From assembly GCA_963807065.1 (NCBI GenBank), contig CAWDZQ010000004.1, positions 434,001 through 498,000 on the forward strand: DNA of 64,000 bases. Direction: 5' to 3'. This DNA is from CAWAND01 sp963807065. Its GTDB lineage: Bacteria > Chloroflexota > Anaerolineae > Anaerolineales > E44-bin32. Below are positions 45,922-54,794 of the stretch, piece after piece. A program made the translations under genes and the position numbers. Position 1 is the first letter of the stretch; each line of letters opens with the position of its first letter. A model generated the notes under the pieces. It did no database searches and had not been told where the DNA came from. It saw only the letters and a program-made list of their open reading frames with translations.

Positions 45922-46890
45922 ATGGGTACCGATTCATCCTCACCACTCCAACGCTCATTTCTTCCCCGGGTCTTCGTCAGCCCAGAGGAAACCCGCCTGC
46001 GTGCCGGCTGGCGCTTGCTGATTCACACGATCCTGCTCATCATCTTGTTGCTCATCTTCAGCACGGGCTTGGGGCTGTTAGGAACTGCGCTGGGGATGTT
46101 CGATCTTCAGGAGGCTCTCAGCGGCCAGGGTTTTGGGTCCGTCATCCCCGTGCTGGCCGAACTGCTTGCCATCAGCGCTTCCACCTGGATCGCCCGACGA
46201 TTTCTTGATCGCCGCTCATTTGTCTCCCTGGGCTTCCGACCCGACCGGCACGTCCCGCTCGATCTCGCGTTTGGGTTCTTGCTGCCCGGCTTCCTCTTTG
46301 GGCTGGTGTATGCCTTTGAGGCCGGCATGGGCTGGCTTACTTACCAGGGCACGGCGCTTGAGGACGGCTTAGGGACGGGGATGATCTTCGGCTTGCTGGG
46401 CGGGTTGGTGCTGTTCATCATCGTCGGCTATCAGGAAGAGCTCCTCAGCCGTGGATACCACCTTCAGAATCTGGTGGACGGCCTCAATCTACCCTTGGGC
46501 ATCCTGCTCTCCTCCTCGGTCTTCGCCCTGCTTCATCTGGGCAACCCGTCCGCCGACTGGGTCTCAACCGCAGGGATCTTGTTCGCCGGTATCTTTCTTG
46601 CCTACGCCTGGGTGCGCACGGGTAAACTCTGGTTGCCGATCGGGCTGCACATCGGTTGGAATTTCTTCGAGGGCACTATCTACGGCTTTCCAGTCAGCGG
46701 GACGGGTGGCTTCCATTTCATCCGGCAGACGGTTTCGGGGCCCAAGCTCGTCACGGGAGGCGGCTTCGGCCCAGAAGCGGGTCTGGTCGTCATTCCCGCC
46801 CTGGCCCTGGGCGCGCTGGCCATCTGGTGGTACTCGCGCCGTCGCTCCGTGCTGATGCCCCCCATGCCGGGCCCGGACGACCGCCGTTGA
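45922..46890 (+). CDS. CPBP-family intramembrane metalloprotease
   Basis: A 322-residue polytopic protein, about eight helices, with the Abi/CPBP motifs EELLSRGY (EExxxR), FALLHLG (FxxxH) and LHIGWNFFEG. Such proteases cleave membrane-embedded substrates. It follows sth by 45 bp and may be in the same operon. Its substrate is unknown. Confidence 0.88.
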   Translation: MGTDSSSPLQRSFLPRVFVSPEETRLRAGWRLLIHTILLIILLLIFSTGLGLLGTALGMFDLQEALSGQGFGSVIPVLAELLAISASTWIARRFLDRRSFVSLGFRPDRHVPLDLAFGFLLPGFLFGLVYAFEAGMGWLTYQGTALEDGLGTGMIFGLLGGLVLFIIVGYQEELLSRGYHLQNLVDGLNLPLGILLSSSVFALLHLGNPSADWVSTAGILFAGIFLAYAWVRTGKLWLPIGLHIGWNFFEGTIYGFPVSGTGGFHFIRQTVSGPKLVTGGGFGPEAGLVVIPALALGALAIWWYSRRRSVLMPPMPGPDDRR

Positions 46891-47281
46891 GGCGCTCTTT
46901 CCATCCCGGCCGCGGGGCTCGTCGATCGAGTCGTGGTCCCCGGCCGAAGTCCTGCAGACGAAAGCGAAGGAGCTGCGGTCCAACCCTTGAGGGGTTCCGC
47001 CCTGCCCGGTCAGCTGACGACCAGAGCTTGCTCAGGTGACGGACCATCAACGGCCGCACAAGGGATCGAAGAGAATCCTCGTTCCCTCCTCAAAGAACCC
47101 GGAGATCGGATTATCATAGGAAGGGTGCGAGGGCGGTCCCTTGGACTTGGCGGGTGCAAGGGCCATTCTCGCTCCGGACGATCCGCGCACCAGCACGTCA
47201 CGCCGCCTACGCGTTTGCGACGGTCGGCGTTTAGGGTCACATCCATCCCGCTCAACATGGCACTCGAAAGGAGCCCATCCC
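46891..47281. other. Intergenic stretch upstream of gap
   Basis: About 391 bp without a plausible gene. A small hairpin AACCC-TTGAG-GGGTT lies at 46982-46996, which may end the CPBP transcript. A TATCAT -10-like box is at 47112-47117. AAAGGAG precedes the gap ATG by about 9 bp. Confidence 0.45.
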
Positions 47282-48280
47282 ATGGCAAAGGTAGCAATCA
47301 ACGGTCTCGGCCGCATCGGCCGGGCGGCGTTCAAGGTCATCCTTGACGCGCCTGGCCTGGAACTGGTCGCAGTCAACGACATCGTCCCCGTGGAGACCAT
47401 CGTCTATTTGTTGAAATACGATACGGTGTACGGACGTTATGGCAAATCGGTGGAGCACAAAGACGGCGAGTTGATCATCGAAGGCCGATCGATCAAGTTC
47501 TTCAGTGAACGGGACCCAGCCCAGCTGCCCTGGAAGTCGCTGGGGGTCGAAGCGGTCTTCGAATGCACCGGTGTGTTCACCAAGAAGGTCGACCTCGAGA
47601 AACACTTGCAGGCTGGCGCAAAGCACGTCATTCTTTCAGCACCGACCAAGGAAGCCGAGGTGATGACGATCGTCCACGGCGTGAACTCACCCGAAGGTGA
47701 AATGCCGTCGATCATTTCCTGCGCCAGCTGCACCACCAACTGCATCACGCCTGTTGTGGAGATCATGGGGCGACGGGTTGGGGTCAAGAAGGCTATCATG
47801 ACGACGGTCCACGCCTACACCTCGACCCAGTCGCTGGTGGATGCGCCTTCCAAGAAGCTCCGGCGCGGGCGGGCGGCGGCCGCCAACTTCGTGCCAACCT
47901 CCACCGGCGCCGCCATCGCCACCACCAAGGCCCTGCCCCAGCTTGAGGGGCGCTTCGACGGCGTCGCCATTCGTGCCCCCATCCCAGTGGGTTCGATCGC
48001 CGACATCATCTTCGTGACTGAGCGAAAGACCTCGGTGGACGAGGTCAACGCCATCTTCCGTGAGGAGGCAGCCACTGACCGCTACAAGAAGATCCTGGCC
48101 GTCGCCGAGGACGAGATCGTGTCTTCAGACATCCTGGGTGATCCCCATGCCTCGGTGGTCGATCCAGAAATAACTCAGGTGGTCGATGGCGATTTGGTCA
48201 AAGTCATGAGCTGGTATGACAACGAATGGGGCTACACCAACCAGATGGTTCGCGAAGCATGCCGCATGCTGGGGGTCTGA
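47282..48280 (+). CDS. gap: Glyceraldehyde-3-phosphate dehydrogenase
   Basis: A 332-residue glycolytic enzyme: NAD fold VAINGLGRIGRAAFK, catalytic Cys in SCASCTTNCITP, His in TVHAYTSTQ. The N-terminal extension of the open frame (to 47141) is not part of the enzyme; AAAGGAG at about 9 bp supports 47282. The cofactor region VNDIVPVETIVYLLKYD lacks an obvious NADP signature. A strong terminator follows. Confidence 0.96.
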   Translation: MAKVAINGLGRIGRAAFKVILDAPGLELVAVNDIVPVETIVYLLKYDTVYGRYGKSVEHKDGELIIEGRSIKFFSERDPAQLPWKSLGVEAVFECTGVFTKKVDLEKHLQAGAKHVILSAPTKEAEVMTIVHGVNSPEGEMPSIISCASCTTNCITPVVEIMGRRVGVKKAIMTTVHAYTSTQSLVDAPSKKLRRGRAAAANFVPTSTGAAIATTKALPQLEGRFDGVAIRAPIPVGSIADIIFVTERKTSVDEVNAIFREEAATDRYKKILAVAEDEIVSSDILGDPHASVVDPEITQVVDGDLVKVMSWYDNEWGYTNQMVREACRMLGV

Positions 48281-48321
48281 TCCCCAAGTAGGCAGTCCCG
48301 TTCGGTTGGCGAACAGTCATA

Positions 48322-48361
48322 AAGAGCGGGGAGAGGCCATCTCTCCCCGCTCTTTTGTTTT
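48322..48361 (+). terminator. Intrinsic terminator of gap
   Basis: AGAGCGGGGAGA pairs with TCTCCCCGCTCT over a seven-base loop, followed by TTTGTTTT. Confidence 0.9.
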
Positions 48362-48544
48362 CCAATATGGCGAGCGGCGTTTTTCCGCGTCTTCTCAACG
48401 TCGCTGATGATCTTGAAGGACCAGCCGCTCGAGCCTCCGCACGCGCACCTGAACCAGCGCCACCTACGTCCACCCGAACAACAGGTCCAACCGCCGCGTT
48501 CATTGCCTGGACCTCGTCGCGTTGCCGGCCCCCAAAACTGCCTC

Positions 48545-48597
48545 TTGACAGAACAGCACGTCTGTTCTATTGTTGGACCACTCAGAACACCTGTTCT
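48545..48597 (+). promoter_or_regulatory. Promoter with two AGAACA/TGTTCT operators
   Basis: Promoter TTGACA-N17-TATTGT (48545-48573). The spacer carries the palindrome AGAACAG-CACGT-CTGTTCT (48550-48568). A second palindrome AGAACA-CC-TGTTCT (48584-48597) lies in the leader, 31.5 bp away centre to centre. The second contains GAAC-N4-GTTC, the Gram-positive LexA (SOS) box form. Half-site spacing differs between the two, so binding by one dimer to both is uncertain. Confidence 0.8.
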
Positions 48598-48611
48598 ACA
48601 GGAGGTTTGAC

Positions 48612-49319
48612 ATGTCGGCTATCCCGTCCACCCGTAGAAGCCCGTTCACTGCCCCAGATTGGCGAGGCCTGCTGCGCAGCGCCGTCCGCCAGGTGCCCGC
48701 CCAACGCGGGCTGATGATTGGCATGATCCTGGTCGTCGCCCTGGTGGCCTTCGAGACCTTCAACTTCAGCACCACCCAGTTCGCCCTCAACGATCTGTTG
48801 GGGGACTTCGCTTTCGCCGGCATCGGTTGGGCCACGATCTTGGCCCTCGCCTTCTGCAGCATTGACTTCGCCGGCATCGCCCGTTTACTGACCCCCGAAA
48901 CCGGCCAAAAGGCGCCGGCCGAAGTCTGGTATTTGCTCGTGGCCTGGCTGCTGGGCGCCACGATGAACGCCATGCTGACCTGGTGGTCGGTTTCGCTGGC
49001 GCTCATCCAACACCAGGGCCTGGGCAACGAGGTGCTGGGACGGGCCGCCTTGCTCGACAGCGTCCCCATCTTCATCGCCGCGTTGGTCTGGCTCATTCGG
49101 GTCCTGCTCATTGGCAGCCTCACCCTGACCGGAGAACGGCTGTTCAGCCTCGGCCAGCGCCCGCGAAACGCCGTGCCCGCACGGCGCCCGTCCTCCCTGC
49201 CAGCTGCCGGCGTAACGGCTGCGCCCACCACCAACACGTCCCGGCCGAGGCCAGCTCCGCGGCGCGAGCCAACCTACGCTCCGGACCCGATGGTCGCCCG
49301 GGCCCAGACGCGCCGGTAA
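48612..49319 (+). CDS. Membrane protein of unknown function, SOS-like promoter
   Basis: A 235-residue protein with about four membrane helices (roughly 33-50, 67-84, 104-122, 148-170) and a Pro/Arg/Ala-rich cytoplasmic or external tail of about 60 residues. No family recognised. ATG 48612 has AGGAGG 7 bp upstream. The strongest promoter block in the window precedes it, and a lytic transglycosylase gene starts 4 bp after its stop. A role in envelope change under stress is possible but unproven. Confidence 0.75.
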   Translation: MSAIPSTRRSPFTAPDWRGLLRSAVRQVPAQRGLMIGMILVVALVAFETFNFSTTQFALNDLLGDFAFAGIGWATILALAFCSIDFAGIARLLTPETGQKAPAEVWYLLVAWLLGATMNAMLTWWSVSLALIQHQGLGNEVLGRAALLDSVPIFIAALVWLIRVLLIGSLTLTGERLFSLGQRPRNAVPARRPSSLPAAGVTAAPTTNTSRPRPAPRREPTYAPDPMVARAQTRR

Positions 49320-49322
49320 TCC

Positions 49323-50073
49323 ATGACCACCCTAGCCGGGAGCGACACCCATCCCGGTCGAGGGGCCCTGCGGCGGCGGAGATCTTGGCGCCCCCAGGGC
49401 CCCTCGCCTTCTCTGCTGTTGGCCATGATCCCTATCGCTCTACTGTCTGTTCTCACCCTGGCGTCCCTCAGAGCCTGGTCAGCCCTAAGGCCCTCGCTCG
49501 CTGCGCTCAGCGGTCCACCAAGAGGGCCCCTGCTCGCCTCCAGGCCGATGGACCGTGGACCAGGCCACCTTTCGCCGGCCTTCACTCCCCAGGTTCTCCG
49601 CTGGGCCAACAAGATACAATCTTGGTCTTTGGAGACGGGGTTAGACCCCAATCTGATTGCCGTAGTCATGCAGATCGAGTTCTTGCGGGGACCCTGGCGC
49701 CCGATCGCCGTCCGGCGCTCTGGGTTTGTTCCAGGTGATGCCTTATCATTTCCTGCCGGGCGACGCCCCCCTCGATCCAGACACCAACGCCCGACGCGGC
49801 CTACGTTACCTTTCCAGAAGTCTTGAGCTGGCCAAGACCGACCCACGTCTCGCCCTGGCCGGTTACAACGGGGGTCACACCCTGATCGATCAAGCCAGTC
49901 CCAACTGGCCCGCCGAAACCCAACGCTACGTCGCCTGGGGAACCGGCCTTCTAGATGACATCGCCAACGGACGAGAGCCGAGCCCCACACTCTCCCGCTG
50001 GCTCCGCGCAGGCGGAGATGCGCTCTGCGATCAGACGCAGGGCGCCCAACCGCCAGCCCGGATCGCCCCCTAA
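49323..50073 (+). pseudogene. Lytic transglycosylase (SLT) with one-base frameshift
   Basis: Two overlapping frames (49323-49826 and to 50073) together form one SLT/lysozyme-like protein: an N-terminal membrane segment (about 28-48), then VVMQIE in the first frame and SCGDPGARSPSGALGLFQVMP in the second, giving the catalytic Glu and the ES...SGALGLFQVMP motif. One extra T at about 49680-49681 breaks the frame. A GYNGG motif follows. It would cut peptidoglycan glycan strands. It is either a real inactivation or a base-calling error; all motifs are intact once joined. The stop overlaps the kinase stop by 2 bp, convergently. Confidence 0.8.
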
Positions 50074-51557
50074 GCTGAATCCACCTGGTCAACGTCGCCG
50101 TCCATCTGGCTGGGCACGGGCGACGGCTCATCCCGTCCGCTCGACAAGTCAGGCGGCCTTCGCACCCCCTCGCTCATTTCCTTCGCCATCTTTGCCGTCA
50201 GCCTGGGTAGCCACACGGAAAAGGTCGTGCCCTGAGCAGGATCGGAAGCCACCTCGATGTTGCCTCCGTGGCTCCGCGTGATCCAGTACGCGATCGAAAG
50301 CCCCAGCCCTGCCCCGCCCCCCTTCGAACGCTGGCGGGAAGTGTCCGACCTATAGAATCGCTCGAACACATGCGGTAGGTCTTCGGACGGAATGCCCGGG
50401 CCGGTGTCGGTCACGGTCAGGCGCGCCCACTCCCCAACACGGGCCAAACCAATGTCAACCTGCCCACCCTTCGGAGTGTATTGAATGGCATTCGACAAGA
50501 TGTTCAACAAGACCTGCTTGAGCCGGTCTCGGTCCCCGATCACACGGGCCTGGTCTTCGCGGCCGATATGAAGTTCCACTTTGTCCTGCGCCAGAATCTT
50601 GCCCTCTTTGAAGACGTCCAACAGGAGCGTGTCGATCTCGACCACGTCGTGGGCCAATGGCAGACGGCCCGACTCGGCCTGAGCCAGGATCAACAAGTCG
50701 TTCACCAAGCGCGTCATGCGCTTGACTTCGGAATCGATGGCCTCCATCGACTCCTGGTCCGGTGACGAGAGCCGCCTCAACAAATCCAGATTGCCCCTGA
50801 TGGCCGTCAACGGCGTGCGCAATTCGTGAGACACATCGGCCAAGAAACGCCGCTGCACGTCAAACAGTCGCTCAAGTCGCTCAAGCGTCTCATTGAAGGC
50901 CAGAATCAAACGCCCCGCCTCATCTTTTCCGGCTCCGTACTCAGGAATCCTCCTGGAAAGGTCGTCTGCCCGGGTGATTTGAAGGGCCGTTTCGGTCACA
51001 CGATCCAGCGGGCGCAGAGCGGCGCCGGCCGTCGTCCACCCCACCAGTGCGGCGATGATCAGAGAACTCAATCCGCCGCCAATGAGCACAATCAGCAGCA
51101 GCCTCTGGGCTTGATCGACCGGCGTGAGCGAGGTGGCCAATTGCAGGTAACCGACCACATGCTCCCCCTCCGTCCCGAGGACCGGGACGGTCAGCACGCG
51201 CATGTGCGTCCCGTTGATGTTCAGTGTGGAATAGGTGCGGACGGTATCGGCAAGCTGGTCCGGGTCAAACGCGTGGCCGATGGCCGGGACGTTGGCCGAC
51301 TGGCTCCGAAGGCCGAATTGGCTGTCCCAGACCTGCACGTAGACATTGGTGGTCAGATCCAGCGCACGCAGTGTGAATGCCAGGGTGTCCGCTGATTGGC
51401 TGGCGAGCAGGATATCGTTGGCGGTCTTCGTCAGTGTGTCATCCGCTTGCCGGACCATGCTCAGGGAAACGATCGAGTACACGGCCGATCCGAACAGGAT
51501 GAGCACGACCCCCAGTACGCTCGTGTACCATACTGTCAGCCTGCCGCGAAGGGTCAA
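50070..51557 (-). CDS. Sensor histidine kinase
   Basis: A 495-residue kinase: membrane helix 1 (about 8-32), an extracellular sensor of about 115 residues, helix 2 (about 152-172), HAMP, HisKA with phosphoacceptor His244 (DVSHELRTPLT), and an HATPase domain with DTGPGIPSEDLPH and GAGLGLSIAYW. The signal is unknown. It overlaps the response regulator by 4 bp (ATGA). Confidence 0.93.
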   Translation of the reverse strand: MTLRGRLTVWYTSVLGVVLILFGSAVYSIVSLSMVRQADDTLTKTANDILLASQSADTLAFTLRALDLTTNVYVQVWDSQFGLRSQSANVPAIGHAFDPDQLADTVRTYSTLNINGTHMRVLTVPVLGTEGEHVVGYLQLATSLTPVDQAQRLLLIVLIGGGLSSLIIAALVGWTTAGAALRPLDRVTETALQITRADDLSRRIPEYGAGKDEAGRLILAFNETLERLERLFDVQRRFLADVSHELRTPLTAIRGNLDLLRRLSSPDQESMEAIDSEVKRMTRLVNDLLILAQAESGRLPLAHDVVEIDTLLLDVFKEGKILAQDKVELHIGREDQARVIGDRDRLKQVLLNILSNAIQYTPKGGQVDIGLARVGEWARLTVTDTGPGIPSEDLPHVFERFYRSDTSRQRSKGGGAGLGLSIAYWITRSHGGNIEVASDPAQGTTFSVWLPRLTAKMAKEMSEGVRRPPDLSSGRDEPSPVPSQMDGDVDQVDSA

Positions 51558-52231
51558 GCCGGCTCCCTCAAGACATACCCTACGCCGCGCACGGTATGGA
51601 TTAGGCGTGATTCGCCGCCAGCTTCCAGCTTCTGCCTCAGGTAGCGGACATAAACTTCGATGATGTTGCTTTCACCACCGAAGTCATAGCTCCACACCCG
51701 GTCGAAGATCACATCCCGCGTGAGCACCTGTCGAGGATGGCGCATAAACAGCTCCAAGAGTTCGTATTCCTTGGCGGTCAACTCCACGGGACGCTCCCCC
51801 CGAAACGCCTGGTGGGTACCTGTATCGAGCTTCAAATCGACGTAGCTCAGAACCGGCGGAACTTCGGATTTCGTCCTGCGCAACAGCGCCCGGATCCGCG
51901 CCAACAGCTCGTCTAGCGCAAAGGGCTTGACCAAGTAGTCGTCAGCTCCAGCGTCGAGGCCCCGCACCCGATCTTCGACCGCATCCTTGGCCGTCAACAT
52001 CAGAATGGGGATATCCGCCGTTTGCCGCAGTTGGCGGCATACTTCAAGACCGTCCAATTCAGGCAGCATAACATCCAGCACGACCAGATCGGGAGGGGTG
52101 GACTCGGCCAGATCAAGACCGGTCTCCCCGTCCAGAGCCGTCTTCACATCGTAGCCCTCGTAGGCCAGGCCTCGCTTTAGGAACTGGACAATGCGTTCTT
52201 CGTCTTCGATGACAAGGATGGTTTCGCGCAT
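51554..52231 (-). CDS. OmpR-family response regulator
   Basis: A 225-residue regulator: receiver with phosphoacceptor Asp53 (VVLDVMLPELDG), Lys switch VKPFALDE, and winged-helix DNA-binding domain (LTAKEYELLELFM, VYVRYLRQKLE). A TGA-TATAGT extended -10 (52250-52258) lies about 18 bp upstream, with GAGG before the ATG. It is the partner of the adjoining kinase and independent of the first system at 3.6-5.6 kb. Confidence 0.94.
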   Translation of the reverse strand: MRETILVIEDEERIVQFLKRGLAYEGYDVKTALDGETGLDLAESTPPDLVVLDVMLPELDGLEVCRQLRQTADIPILMLTAKDAVEDRVRGLDAGADDYLVKPFALDELLARIRALLRRTKSEVPPVLSYVDLKLDTGTHQAFRGERPVELTAKEYELLELFMRHPRQVLTRDVIFDRVWSYDFGGESNIIEVYVRYLRQKLEAGGESRLIHTVRGVGYVLREPA

Positions 52232-52287
52232 CAGAACCTCACCCGCGGAACTATATCACAACCCATTTTCCCGCCTTTCACCGCAGC

Positions 52288-52317
52288 CAAAAGAGCCGCC
52301 CGGTCATGGGCGGCTCT
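52288..52317 (-). terminator. Intrinsic terminator of rplL
   Basis: Minus-strand AGAGCCGCCC-loop-GGGCGGCTCT followed by TTTT. It ends the ribosomal operon, so rpoBC does not follow directly. Confidence 0.85.
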
Positions 52318-52345
52318 CGTGTTAAGGTGCAAGCAAAACTCGGAC

Positions 52346-52729
52346 CTACGATAGTGCGACGGTGGCTCCAGCAGCCTCCAGCTTGCTTTTGGCGTCCTGG
52401 GCCATGTCCTTGGCAGCCGCTTCAAGCACTTTGGCATCTGCCGTTTCTGCCAGATCCTTGGCGTCCTTCAAGCCCAGCGATGTGATTTGCCGAATGGCCT
52501 TGATCACGTCGATCTTCTTCGGCCCTACGTCCTTAATGACGACGTCGAACTCAGTTTGCTCCTCGGCCGCCTCGCCTGCTCCAGCCGCCCCTCCGGCGGG
52601 CATGGCGGCCATCGCCATCGGCGCAGCCGCCGAAACCCCCCACTTTTCCTCCAGCATTTCGGTGAGCTCGGCCGCTTCCAACACCGTCAGCTCGCTAAGC
52701 TCATCAACCAACTTCTTAAGATCTGCCAT
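52346..52729 (-). CDS. rplL: Ribosomal protein L7/L12
   Basis: 127 residues: an N-terminal dimerisation domain (LVDELSELTVLEAAELTEMLEEKWG), an Ala/Gly/Met-rich hinge, and the factor-binding C-terminal domain (EFDVVIKDVGPKKIDVIKAIR, LGLKDAKDL). It forms the stalk that recruits EF-Tu and EF-G. Palindrome copy G lies between it and rplJ, just before its ribosome site. Confidence 0.97.
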   Translation of the reverse strand: MADLKKLVDELSELTVLEAAELTEMLEEKWGVSAAAPMAMAAMPAGGAAGAGEAAEEQTEFDVVIKDVGPKKIDVIKAIRQITSLGLKDAKDLAETADAKVLEAAAKDMAQDAKSKLEAAGATVALS

Positions 52730-52754
52730 GATCGCCTTTCTCCTGGATCTCTAT

Positions 52755-52772
52755 TTGTGCGAAGTTTCACAA
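52755..52772. promoter_or_regulatory. Rex/CRP-like palindrome, copy G
   Basis: TTGTG-CGAAGTTT-CACAA lies 10 bp after the rplJ stop and 26 bp before the rplL start, inside the operon. It has the same half-site spacing as the other copies. Confidence 0.45.
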
Positions 52773-52781
52773 AACCGACGG

Positions 52782-53321
52782 TCAGCCGGTTTCGGCTGCC
52801 GGCGCGCCCAAATCGGCGTATGCCTTGACGACGTTGACCACCTGGCGGACTGAGCTGGCAACCACACTCGCCACCCGGCGGCCGGGAGCCTGCAGTACAC
52901 CCAAGAACTGGGCTTGTACCACCGGCAGCGGCGGCAAATTAGCAAGGCGCTCAACCTGCGCTCGAGAAAAGATCTGCCCTTCGACGATCGCCCCCTTGAC
53001 CTTGAGCAGCTCGCCTTCCTTGGCCAGGTCCACGATGGCCTTGGCCACAGCGGGGATGTCGTCCGTGGCGAATCCAATCGCCGTCGTACCCTCGAAGGCA
53101 TTCTCCGGCGCGCTCATCCCAGCTTCTTCAAGAACCAACTTCATCAGGCTGTTCTTGACGATGTGGAACTCGCCCCCCACCTCGCGAAGCTTCCTGCGCA
53201 GCTCCTCCAGATCCGTCACGGTCACGCCGGAGTAGCTGGTGAGCACATGCCCACGGCTGCCCTCGATAAGCCGCCGATATTCTTCCACCAGTTCGTTCTT
53301 CCGTTGCTTGGTGATGGCCAA
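52782..53321 (-). CDS. rplJ: Ribosomal protein L10
   Basis: 179 residues that anchor L12 dimers on the stalk: a LAITKQRKNELVEEYRRLIEGS start, HVLTSYSGVTVTDLEELRRKLRE, HIVKNSLMKLVLEEAG. TTG 53321 has GGGAGG 10 bp upstream; the frame continues open to 53396 but without a good start. An L10-leader RNA element precedes it. Confidence 0.93.
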   Translation of the reverse strand: MAITKQRKNELVEEYRRLIEGSRGHVLTSYSGVTVTDLEELRRKLREVGGEFHIVKNSLMKLVLEEAGMSAPENAFEGTTAIGFATDDIPAVAKAIVDLAKEGELLKVKGAIVEGQIFSRAQVERLANLPPLPVVQAQFLGVLQAPGRRVASVVASSVRQVVNVVKAYADLGAPAAETG

Positions 53322-53419
53322 GTGAGCCTCACCTCCCTTCAAATAGAAAATGTCTTTGCTTCGCTCACCCAGCCTCAGCAAAGACACCGTCAGCACATCA
53401 GAAAAGTCATGCGTGCCGC

Positions 53420-53478
53420 TTGGTCTTCACCTCGGCAGGAGATTAAGCCCTCAGCGGGCACCTGCTGTCTTTGGCGAA
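53420..53478 (-). promoter_or_regulatory. L10-leader autoregulatory RNA
   Basis: The minus strand contains GACAGCAGGTGCCCG and later CTTAATCTCCTGCCGAGGTG, the conserved kink-turn halves of the ribosomal L10 leader bound by L10(L12)4. It should repress rplJL translation or transcription when L10 is in excess. Confidence 0.8.
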
Positions 53479-53532
53479 GCAGCTTGTATTGTATCAGGCC
53501 CACACCTGGACGGCTAGGGCAGTCTGTGCGAA

Positions 53533-54237
53533 TTACATCGCCAACGCCGAAGCCGGATCGACCTTGATCCCCGGCCCCATCGTGGTCGACACCGTGACCT
53601 TGCGAACATAAGCGCCCTTGGCGGACGCCGGTCGGGCATGGTTGACCGCCTCCATCAGCGCGGCGAAGTTCTCGACCAGCTGCTGGGCTTCAAAGGAGGC
53701 CTTCCCGATTGGGACATGCAGATTGGCCGTCCGGTCCAAACGGAACTCAACTCGACCGGATTTCAGCTCATCAATGACGCGGCCGAGGTCGTCGCCGGGA
53801 ACCACCGTCCCCGCCTTTGGATTGGGCATCAATCCGCGAGGCCCTAAAATCTTGCCCAGCCTGCCGACCTGGCCCATCATCTCGGGCACGGCCACCGTCG
53901 CATCGAAATCGGTCCACCCGCCCTGGATCTTCTTGATCAGATCGGAATCGGCCACGAAGTCGGCACCGGCTTCCTTGGCGGCCCGGGCCGCATCACCCTC
54001 GGCAAACACCACCACTCGCACCGTCTTGCCCAGCCCATGCGGCATCATCACCGTTTCACGCACCTGCTGCTCGGCGTGCCGCGGATCGACACCCAACCTG
54101 ATGTGGACCTCGACCGTCTCATCGAATTTGGCGAAGGCGTTCTTCTTGGCAAGCGCCAGCGCGTCCGCCGGGGAGTAGAGTTGATCCTTCTCGATGGTCG
54201 TTGCAGCTTGCTCGTACTTCTTTCCGTGCTTTGACAT
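53533..54237 (-). CDS. rplA: Ribosomal protein L1
   Basis: 234 residues, large-subunit stalk protein: KKYEQAATTIEKDQLYSPADALALAK at the start, IRLGVDPRHAEQQVR, and MPNPKAGTVVP near the middle. It has the normal length. ATG 54237 is the usual N-terminus (MSKHGKKY); the longer open frame upstream is not used. It lies 61 bp after rplK. Confidence 0.96.
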   Translation of the reverse strand: MSKHGKKYEQAATTIEKDQLYSPADALALAKKNAFAKFDETVEVHIRLGVDPRHAEQQVRETVMMPHGLGKTVRVVVFAEGDAARAAKEAGADFVADSDLIKKIQGGWTDFDATVAVPEMMGQVGRLGKILGPRGLMPNPKAGTVVPGDDLGRVIDELKSGRVEFRLDRTANLHVPIGKASFEAQQLVENFAALMEAVNHARPASAKGAYVRKVTVSTTMGPGIKVDPASALAM

Positions 54238-54298
54238 GCTCGATCTCCTTGTGGTCCAAGCGGGTGGCCACAGGGGCACCCTCCCACGTCTCGCTCGG

Positions 54299-54727
54299 TC
54301 AGTCGCTAACGATAATTCCCATGTTGCGCGCCGTGCCTTCGACCTGGCGCATGGCGCCCTCGATATCGATCGCATTCAGGTCCGGCATCTTGACTTCGGC
54401 GATCTCGCGAACCTGAGCCCGCGTAACCTTGCCTACCTTTTCACGGTTGGGCTCGGCGGACCCCTTGTCCACCCCAGCCGCCTTGCGCAGGAGCACCGCC
54501 GTCGGTGGGGTCTTCAGGATGAAGGTGAACGAGCTATCCTGATAGATCGTGATTTCGGCAGGGATGATTTCCCCCGGCTTATTCGAGGTCCGCGCATTGT
54601 ACTCTTTGCAGAACCCCATCAGGTTGATGCCATGGGGGGCCAGCGCCGGCCCAATCGGGGGAGCCGGGTTGGCCTTGCCCGCCTCAATCTGCAATCGAAC
54701 GACGGCCTTTATCTTCTTAGTTGCCAC
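54299..54727 (-). CDS. rplK: Ribosomal protein L11
   Basis: 142 residues with the typical KAVVRLQIEAGKANPAPPIGPALAPHG start and C-terminal GTARNMGI. It belongs to the GTPase-associated centre. It is followed by rplA. Confidence 0.97.
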   Translation of the reverse strand: MATKKIKAVVRLQIEAGKANPAPPIGPALAPHGINLMGFCKEYNARTSNKPGEIIPAEITIYQDSSFTFILKTPPTAVLLRKAAGVDKGSAEPNREKVGKVTRAQVREIAEVKMPDLNAIDIEGAMRQVEGTARNMGIIVSD

Positions 54728-54794
54728 AGTTCATTCTCCTCCAGTGGTCCTAACGGGCGGCTCAGGCCGCCCTCCCACATCGTTGCCAGGTCGG

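Larger units (their letters stand above)
48281..48611. other. Intergenic stretch with terminator and two-operator promoter
   Basis: About 331 bp. The left end holds the gap terminator (48322-48361), the middle shows no gene, and the right end holds the promoter/operator block at 48545-48597. Confidence 0.6.
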
